In this document: positions 56,801 through 64,000 of the stretch, piece by piece | Layout of the letters: the number at the start of each line of letters is the position of its first letter | How positions within the stretch are numbered: the stretch's first letter is position 1 | Assembly: GCA_050084985.1 (NCBI GenBank) | Contig: JBITNC010000001.1 | Location: 209,002,001-209,066,000 of the forward strand | DNA: 64,000 nucleotides | Direction: 5' to 3' | From: Nageia nagi | Taxonomy: Eukaryota > Pinophyta | Program-made: the position numbers and the translations under genes | Notes under the pieces: model-generated | Told to the model about the DNA's origin: nothing | What the model saw: the letters and a program-made list of their open reading frames with translations, nothing else | Databases searched by the model: none

Positions 56801-57690
56801 ATGCAAATCAAACCATACATGATATTAAAAATAGGATATAATTATAGATGGAAAAAATATCAAGTAAATTGAGGCTAAATTACAAACTATTATAGTAGAT
56901 AATAAAATATTATCTAATGATAACTCAAAACTATTAATGCTCATAAAAGGTTTCAAAAAATCCCTAGTGGAGCAAGTCAAAGACAAGATGATGACTTTAT
57001 CACACTTGCATTTGTTAAAAGAATAGACAATACAAGCCATCAAATAGTTCAACATGTAGACCACTCTTCACTAGTTGGCTCTAGATATACCAAGGTTAGT
57101 TACTAAAAAATACAAAGATGGTTGAGAGTATATACTGAGAAAGATATAGCTACCATTACTTCTAGACCAAGATAATTCTATTTGAGAAGGATCTAGGATA
57201 TATGTGAACTCCAAAATTTGGTGTTCAATATGGAAATTAGTAAATACTATATTGTAGTAAAATTTTGCTTTATTAATAAATTCTTTAATTCTTTGATTGA
57301 AATAAAAGCTCCCAAATTATGGGAGGAATAGAATGTATAGGGTAGTGCTACTAGATGGATAGCTAATACCAATCAATTATTTGAATAATATTTTTTTGAT
57401 AAATAAATATTAAAAATAGAATAAATAAATGATCTCACCCAAGAAGTAATTACAAGATTCCTACATGTTGGGAGGCTAGAGAATGTTCCAACAGGTTTCA
57501 AAGTAGATACTATGAAGATTCAAGCATCCCCTATTTTGTCACAAATTAACTATCAAGATGTTAAGGATTTAAATAAGAATATGCACCTCTTTCCTTCTAA
57601 TAGATTTGATTGCACCACCTGATACTCTTATGAAATCTACATTTGAATAGGCAACTAAAAGCAAAAAATAATGGGTTCTATTTTCCAACA
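53860..57690 (+). pseudogene. Large extra ORF downstream of integrase, unknown family
   Basis: About 1,200 codons can be followed, mainly in one frame at a time, broken largely by TAG. N-terminal part (53910-55600): WIEMGVMNHIDTWRANLNHI, a run open at 54542-54778 (LRKKILIEAYEAMVHMAYNI), then LAFAHEYRPHVDYF and WGLNKVHYFIKF. The middle is acidic and Lys-rich with a DDDGDNDDDE run near 56120-56155. C-terminal part: an open coiled coil 56596-56841 (METKIDRLNKKIDQYKKY), ending near 57690 with APPDTLMKSTFE. No known domain recognised. Sense extra ORFs after integrase occur in some plant Ty3 lineages; the function is unknown. Confidence 0.6.
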
Positions 57691-57719
57691 AGTGAAGACC
57701 CCTAGAGCTACCAAAATAG

Positions 57720-59764
57720 TGTACTATTTTAGAATTGCACTCTAAGTTGGAGTAATACACTATCATTCTTTTAGTCATTCATTATTTTTAGAAAATTATT
57801 TCTATTCCAACTTCCTTCCCTTTCACATATAATTTGAATCATCTATTAGTCTTAAGTTTGAAGAATTTTGGGTGTTGTCAACATTTGGCTATTATATATA
57901 TATAAGTCTTAGTATTTGATATTTTTCTTTAAAAATTTCTAGTCAAAATCTAACAGGTGTTGTAATAACTCTTAGGGATAAACCTTAAATCATGTTATCA
58001 GTTAAAAGGGCCAAGAACTATATGTATAAAAGAGTTGTGTTCAATGGAAAATGTATCACACCTAGGTATTATTGTATGGGAAGTGAAAAGTATAAATATA
58101 ATGTTTGGATGTTGTTGGAAATATAGTATCTCAAAGTTGTTGCAAATACAATGTTTGGGAGTTGTTTTAAATATAATATCTTGGAGTTATTGTAAATAAA
58201 ATGTTTAAGAGTTGTTATAAATACAATGTCTAAGATTTGTTGTAAACATTGGCCTAAGCTATATCCAAATAATCAATAGGAGATGCCTAGAAGTAAGTAG
58301 AGCCTATCAATTTTTAATAATGATATCATCATTTTTGTCTAAAATTAGTATATCCTAGAATAAGTAATCGCAAGTGAAGATTCATGAAGATACCAAATAA
58401 AGCCCAACAATTTTGAGTGATGATATCAAAACTTATAGCCAAAATTAGCAAGTACTAAGGAGAGCCATATCATCAATAGAGCCTAGAGAAAAGACATAGA
58501 TCTTGCCAATTTTCAATAGTGACATCATGTTTTTTAGCTAAAATCAATAGATCCCAAAATAAGTAATGGTGAATGAAGATTCATAAAGATACCAAATAAA
58601 GCTTGCCAATTCTAAGTGATGATGTTATAACTTTTGGCAAAAATCAATAGGTACTAAGAAGAGCCAAATCATCAATAGAGCTTGGAGAAAAGAAATAAAA
58701 CCCACAAAACTAAGGTGAGATTAATGGGTAAGAAGTAACACCTAGGTCCACTTGATTTTAAGTGTTAGACCCCTAGGGCCTTGTTAATGTGTTGACTTTA
58801 AATCAATTCCAAATAATAGTGGCATTTCTTTTTGAAATAACTTGATATATTATTCACTACCTCAATTAATCTATTTAATCAAAACTATAATATGGATCAT
58901 CAATGATTGTAGAGAAGTAGATGGCTACTGATAAAGCATAGTACCAAATCATACTTATTAAATTGTAGAAGAGTATTTCTTTAATTAGCTATACTACCAT
59001 CTTCAATAAACTATAGGAATAAAAAAGGAGCAATCAAAGACACATGTCTGGAAGATTATGGCTTAATGGATACAACTATGCAAAAATTACAAATTCCTAG
59101 AAAGTCATACTATTGGCACTTATTCACTATGTAATCTAACATAATTGTAATATTTATTGTAAATAGTTTTCTTCTCTAGATTTAAATAAAATGAATAATT
59201 ATGTATATTGATGATAGAAAACAACCCAATGAGGCATGTCAATGTATAAATGGTGGACTATTAGAAATCAATAAGGTCAAACATTCTAGCAAATTTGCCC
59301 TAGTCTATAAGGTGCTTTCATACATGATAATGCAAATAGATAATGTTTTTTCCTTTTGAAATAAGTGGTTATTTATTGCTTATATGAATATTAAATATGG
59401 AATGTTATCTTAAGTTATGGTTATGTATTATGATTATGAGACCCTAAGGGTAAGATAGCTTGTTATTCTTAATCTTGTCTATGGATTGTTGCTTGTGCTG
59501 TAATGCCTAGGTTGTGTAGTTCTTGTTTAAGTTTTAGTTTAATGTGTTCATCTCTTTCTAGTAACTCTCTACTTTTTATCTCTTTTTTGTTACTTTAAAC
59601 CTTTACATTAGATAGGAACCAACCTATAACCCAAAGATTGAGCAAAAAAACCAAAAGAGTGCATTCCCACCACCTTCTTCTCTTTCAAAGAACCTACTAT
59701 TGTGGGCAATAGAGAACTCAACTAGACCAAACCATTTGAGGTTACATTATATCAATCAATAGTA
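57720..59764 (+). repeat. 3' LTR of element D, about 2.04 kb
   Basis: Begins TGTACTATTTTAG and matches the 5' LTR through 'aggttacattatatcaatcaatagta'. It holds the same internal short and 200-bp repeats (58080-58250 and about 58290-58700). The sequence before it is not clearly purine-rich. Confidence 0.85.
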
Positions 59765-61065
59765 ACCTTCCATATCAATTCTTGAATAGATTTACAATAT
59801 GGGTCTTCTTGCTATAAACCTTTCACTTAGTTAAATAAATTAAATTAAATTCTTATTATGGCATTGATATTTTATATACAACTCAAAGCATATCTACCTT
59901 ATTCTCCTTTCCTTTAATGTATTCAATGATAAAATCATATATACCTAGGAATTTCATCCATCACCTTCAAGTTTGAAGGGCTTTCTCAAAAGATAGTATC
60001 TCCACATCTTAAGTGCATAAACTATGGCTACCAACTCAAGATCATGAGTTGCATAATTTAGCTTGTGAGTTCTTAAATTTCTAGATTTAAATGCCACTAA
60101 GTTTTCATTCTATGATAACACACCACCCAAACCTTCTAGTGAAGAATTTGTACATACTGCAAAATCAACAGGTGGGTTACAGATGATGAGAAATGAGGTT
60201 ATGGTAAGCTTTTCTTTCAATGTTGCAAAATCTTCCACACATTTTTCTTTCCATTTGAACACCTTATTCTTTTTCTAAAGACTAGTGATAGGAATGGCTA
60301 TTTTTTAAAAATATTTGATAATTTTTTAATAATATCTAGCTAATTCCATAAAACTCCTTACCTTAATCATATTTGTTGGTGTAGGCTAACTCATTATTTC
60401 TTCCATTTTCCTTGGATCAATTGAGATTCCTTATACAGAGATGATATGGCCTAGATACTTAATTTGGAAAATATAGAAGTCACTTTTTGATAATTTTCTA
60501 TATAATTGACTTCTTCTCAACATTTTTAGAGCCAATCTTAGATTATGATTATACTCCTCATTTCTTGAATATATAAGGATGTCATCCAAAAATACTAGCA
60601 TAAACTTATATAGTTACTCCCGATAGACACTATTCATCAAGTTCATGAATGTTATAGTAGCATTTTTTAATCCTAAAGGTAATACCACAAAATCATAATG
60701 TCCATACCTAGTTTTGAAATCTATTTTATGAGTATTTGATCCTTTAATTATCACTTTTTGGTATCTTAGGTAATGGATACCTATTTTTGATGGTTATTTG
60801 ATTTAGCATTCTATAGTTGATACACAACCTTAAAGTACCATCTTTGTTTTTCAAAAATAACACTAAAGCACCCCATGGTGATATACTAGGTTTTATCAAC
60901 ATTTTTTGTAGTAAATATTACAATTATACCTTCAAATCTTACATCTCAATAGTGTTTATTCTATATGGATTTATAGAAATAGGCTTTACTTTAGGCACAA
61001 AATCTATCACAAAATCAAATTCTCATTTGGAGGTGATCCTAGAAGATCTTTAGAGAATACATATT
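59765..61065 (-). pseudogene. Reverse transcriptase and RNase H of element B
   Basis: Minus strand. [22 protein letters not shown] (about 60890-60830), [20 protein letters not shown], a short deletion, then YGHYDFVVLPLGLKNATITF (about 60700-60640). The catalytic loop is MLVFLDDILIYSRNEE with an intact FLDD at 60592-60581. Then YLGHIISV.GISIDPRKM. RNase H: FKWKEKCVEDFATLKEKL (about 60265-60210), CTNSSLEGLGGVLS, VAFKSRNLRTHKLNYATHDL, ELVAIVYALKMWRYYL (to about 59985). The frame then fades and is cut by the element D LTR at 59764. Confidence 0.88.
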
Positions 61066-62870
61066 TGTATTCTCTTAACATAGGATACTCATTCAATAAT
61101 TCTATCTCCTTATCCTCTTACTTAACTTCCTTAACCTTTATCATATAAATCATCTCTCCTTTTTTTATGCTTCTTTTAACTTCCATGGCTATGATCAAGT
61201 AAGGCTTAAGATGTCCTTAATCACTATACACCATGTATTAGTTATAAGATACATCATTGTATTCTACCCATCTATCTTGGAATTCAATTAGAGCTTTATG
61301 TTTCATTAACCAATCCATGCCTAAAATTATATCATAAGAGTCTAAGGGAACAACATACCAATCCAACATAATATATCCCTTAGGTAATTCTATTTTTACA
61401 TCCCTAAAACACTATCTAATAGGGTATTTTTTTGTAGATCTAAACTTCACTTGCCATCCATTTATCAAAAATCTTGGTGTATTTGGCATATCTTTAGCTA
61501 AGGAATTTAAAATAAAACTATCTGTAGCACTATAATCTATCAAAATTCTAAAATATTTATCAAAAATTTTACCAAGGATTTGAAGAGGTATGGCTTATCC
61601 TCTAGTCTATGTTGATTTGGTAGCTGTAAAGATATAATGTCTTTTGGAATGATCTATCATCAAGGAACATTGATTGGCATAGTGAGCTCCACCACAATTC
61701 CAACATATATCTCTAGGGTCCTTTTTCAATTCTAGAAACTTAACCTTAGATATATTTTGGTTAGCCCTCTTGTCTAGAAATTCTTTGCTATGATTCCTAA
61801 AACCTTAGCTTCCATTCCCTGGTTTAAAATTTTATTTACAAAATTGTTGATTTTTCCTCTAAAAATTATTCTTCTTATTACCCTTATATCCAAATGGCCT
61901 TTTCTCAATTTTGGGTGGGTTACATTCCTTATAACTATGGTTATTTTCTTTGATATTCTTATTACTTATCTATTGTGCTTGATACTCTAGAATTTAACTC
62001 TTTTGATAGATTTCCTTATATTTTTCATTCAAAATACTATATTTTACAAAGGTCTTATTGATACCCAAATTACTTTCTTCCTTTTTTTTGAGATCATATG
62101 CTTATTCAAGCATTTTGGGATTCAATATATTTACCATAGTCTTAATCTTATGATGTAACCTAGTAAGAAACCTATGAACCTTCATATGGTTCTTATCTTT
62201 AGAAACATATTTGAGTAACCTAATATTTTTTTGATGATATATTTGGACACTCATGGATCCTTGTTTTAGGGTATTGTATTCTTCATACTTTCTATAATAG
62301 TAAATATATGGAATGAATCTTTTGTGAAATGCTTTAACAAATTCTGACCATTTTAGATACTAGATCCCATACTCAATCTTGTAAGCATTCCACCACTCTA
62401 GTGCAATATCCTAATAGTTGTAGGTATCCCATAAAGTTTTAGTTTTTGAAGATAAGTTATTCATTGAGAAGTATGTATTTGCTTCTTCTAACCATATTTT
62501 AGATTTCTTACCCTCTTTCTTACTATTAAAATTTGAAATTTGGGCTTTCTTAATGTTTGGTGTACGTTCTTGTTCAATTCTTACCTAAATTTGGTCATTT
62601 TCTCTATTAGTCCTTGCTTGTTCTAGAACAAATTCTTCTCTTAAAAGTTCATCCTATTGATTCAAGAGATTATTTATAATCTCATGTTATTTTTCCACCT
62701 GCTCTTGTAACCTTCTAATGGCTTCTTCTCCTTCATTATTTTTGGTGGAAAGACTTGCATAACTCTCATTTTCATTATTAGGAAACCTTTTATTAACATT
62801 CCTCATTATTTTATTCCTTGTATTTTAACCTCTAACACTAATTTTGTTTGCCCTTATATTAGCATTCATA
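61066..62870 (-). pseudogene. gag-PR: gag and protease of element B
   Basis: Minus strand from about 62870. Gag core: KIWLEEANTYFSMNNLSS (about 62500-62450), ALEWWNAYK, WSEFVKAFHKRFIP, then RFLTRLHHKIKTMV. A CCHC zinc knuckle CWNCGGAHYANQC is at 61705-61667, fully kept. Protease: ILIDYSATDSFILNSLAKD (about 61545-61490; family L-I-D-S-G-A-T-H-S-F-I, so the D stays but G is lost) and the closing IILGMDWLMKHKALIEF (about 61335-61285). TAG stops lie at Gln positions in the Gln-rich stretch near 61800-62000. Confidence 0.85.
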
Positions 62871-63045
62871 GGGAGGCCATTTTTGGAACCTCATTATAGG
62901 TTGTTTAAAGCTCTTGTTATGCATCTTGGAATTGCTATAATCTAAATCTATAAAATGGTGTTTTCATTAGGCTCAAGCATATTTATCTTGACTTCCTAAA
63001 CTCTTATAGAAAAAGAATCATGGACCATAGGCTTGATAATTTGAA

Positions 63046-63063
63046 CTTGATGCTCTAATACCA
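63046..63063 (-). other. Primer-binding site of element B (initiator-Met type)
   Basis: The minus strand reads TGGTATTAGAGCATCAAG, close to the initiator methionine tRNA complement; preceded by GGTAGCATTACAA, similar to the bases before the PBS of element A. Confidence 0.75.
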
Positions 63064-63066
63064 TTG

Positions 63067-64000
63067 TAATGCTACCACCTATTTCATGATAACATTTTCA
63101 CCTATTCCCAACATCACAAACCCTAAAACTTTAAACCTAATTTTTTTTATTAGTTTAAATACTCAAATGATCTAGGAATAAATAAGGCAATCCATAAGAG
63201 CATATCAATGTTATTAGCTAGTCAACATTCACATGGAAATATTGGCCAAATCCAAATTAGCCAATCCTAATCATAATCCTTTTAGTGTTCACTTCTCAAT
63301 GCTCATCCCATTGCATGATGCCACATAACTTACCCCACTATTCTTGGTCATGAATTATGCAATATACATTCTAATCATGACATAGTGGTTTCCTACTTAG
63401 AGCCCATATCACCCAAGAGAATGCTCATCTACTAGGTTACTCATCCTTTCAATGTAACCTTTTTATTCATAGGTGTAGATAGATTTTTTTAGGAAATATC
63501 CCAAATAAAATGGGTAAATGTCATAGCTTATGGAATAGTCATCATACTACTATATTATAAACTACAAGTAGTATGAATACTAAATTACCCTCACTAGGTA
63601 ATTATAATTTTATTGATTATTACCCTCATCTAACAACCTATCAAGGATATGAGACACTATACTACCCATATCTATCAACTAGGCTCACCATGGAGTCTAG
63701 CATCTTTGTGCCCATATTGGGGATCCATGGGTATTGTAAGAATACTCTCAAGTGGTTAGTATAGTATAATAAGGTTTATAAAAATAAACCACCCCATATT
63801 TTAACAATCCTATAAATAATTGATCCTAAATCAATTATTAGGGTTTCTAGGTTTCATGATTGTGTTAAGCATCAAGATGTTACCTTAGTCTAAATTCATG
63901 GTAAACAAATCATATTTCATATTTATAACAATCAAGTAATAAATTAATCAATGCTATATACAAATATAAAGATTATTTTTAGCATAAGGTCCTTTGTTCA
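63067..64000 (-). repeat. 5' LTR of element B, 3' portion
   Basis: Inferred from its place outside the PBS. No coding is seen. It does not visibly match 43300-43905, which would be the opposite end of the same LTR, so the LTR is probably longer than 1 kb and continues past the window. Confidence 0.5.

Larger units (their letters stand above)
45328..59764 (+). mobile_element. Tat-like Ty3/gypsy retrotransposon D, about 14.4 kb
   Basis: Direct repeats 45328-47307 and 57720-59764 (about 2.0 kb) open TGTACT and flank gag, protease, an RNase H-like domain, RT, RNase H, integrase and a large downstream ORF, all plus-strand. A PBS-like site lies at 47323. It is inserted in element B between RNase H and integrase. 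A matching target duplication was not found (left flank GATGG; right flank differs), so either the ends have drifted or my LTR end is off by some bases. Large size, long LTRs and extra ORF resemble the Tat lineage. Confidence 0.85.
43300..64000 (-). mobile_element. Chromovirus-like Ty3 element B, split by element D
   Basis: Minus-strand order: 5' LTR (from about 63067 beyond the window end), PBS, gag, protease, RT, RNase H (to about 59930), then a 14.4-kb insertion (59764 to 45328), then zinc-binding domain, integrase, chromodomain-like tail, polypurine tract, and 3' LTR from 43905. The internal part without the insertion is about 4.7 kb. Integrase followed by a chromodomain and the initiator-Met-type PBS fit the chromovirus branch. 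It is inactive through many stops and a small RT deletion. Confidence 0.85.

Noticed and set aside
60817-61053. Plus-strand frame of 78 codons
   Set aside because: Shadow of the minus-strand RT of element B, which carries the recognisable motifs.

Overview
The window is a gene-poor, AT-rich stretch of a plant nuclear genome built almost entirely of old, nested transposable elements. The plant assignment rests on three things seen in translation: a plant mobile domain (PMD) protein, the DUF4218/DUF4216 modules of plant CACTA transposons, and plant-type Ty3/gypsy polyproteins. Heavy decay, long LTRs and layered insertions fit a large-genome seed plant, plausibly a conifer or other gymnosperm; this is an inference. 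I found no intact host gene, tRNA, rRNA or CRISPR array.

Layout. (1) 1-10824, minus strand: a gag-protease-only LTR retrotransposon. It has a 5' LTR at 9975-10824, a PBS, an acidic leader ORF, gag-PR, 4.5 kb without coding and a 3' LTR cut by the window start. (2) 10825-13620: a 1.39-kb tandem duplication of an unrecognised decayed ORF. (3) 13940-16373, minus: 3' end of a Ty3 element (integrase tail, repeats, LTR). A second LTR of the same family (16374-17007, plus) sits in the integrase. (4) About 17650-19342, minus: leader and 5' LTR of a diverged relative of element 1. (5) 19380-20965, plus: decayed C-terminal half of a CACTA protein, then AT-rich tandem repeats. (6) 22571-30708: mostly featureless AT-rich DNA. 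(7) 30709-43290, plus: a non-autonomous LTR element ('A') with an initiator-Met-type PBS and coiled-coil ORFs but no visible pol. A complete second element sits inside it at 31291-39018, with 875-bp LTRs and a perfect GATGG target duplication. That inner element carries gag on the plus strand and, on the minus strand, a PMD gene with its own TATA box and introns. (8) 43300-64000, minus: a chromovirus-like Ty3 element ('B') split between RNase H and integrase by a 14.4-kb Tat-like element ('D', 45328-59764, plus). D has LTRs of about 2 kb, the domain order gag-PR-RNaseH-RT-RNaseH-INT and a large unknown 3' ORF.

How the parts relate. Only B and D encode a recognisable reverse transcriptase and integrase, and both are riddled with stops. 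The PMD-carrying element, element 1 and element A have LTRs, PBS and polypurine tracts but no pol, so they must have been mobilised in trans. Reading frames mostly survive as frames. Their stops are largely TAG where relatives have Gln or Trp, and the two 875-bp LTRs differ almost only by transitions. This is what long-term cytosine methylation and deamination would leave.

Most notable: the antisense PMD gene inside a gag-only retrotransposon (33880-36285), its 41-bp and 97-bp derived tandem arrays, and short CG-rich motifs repeated in the LTRs and non-coding parts of two unrelated non-autonomous families.
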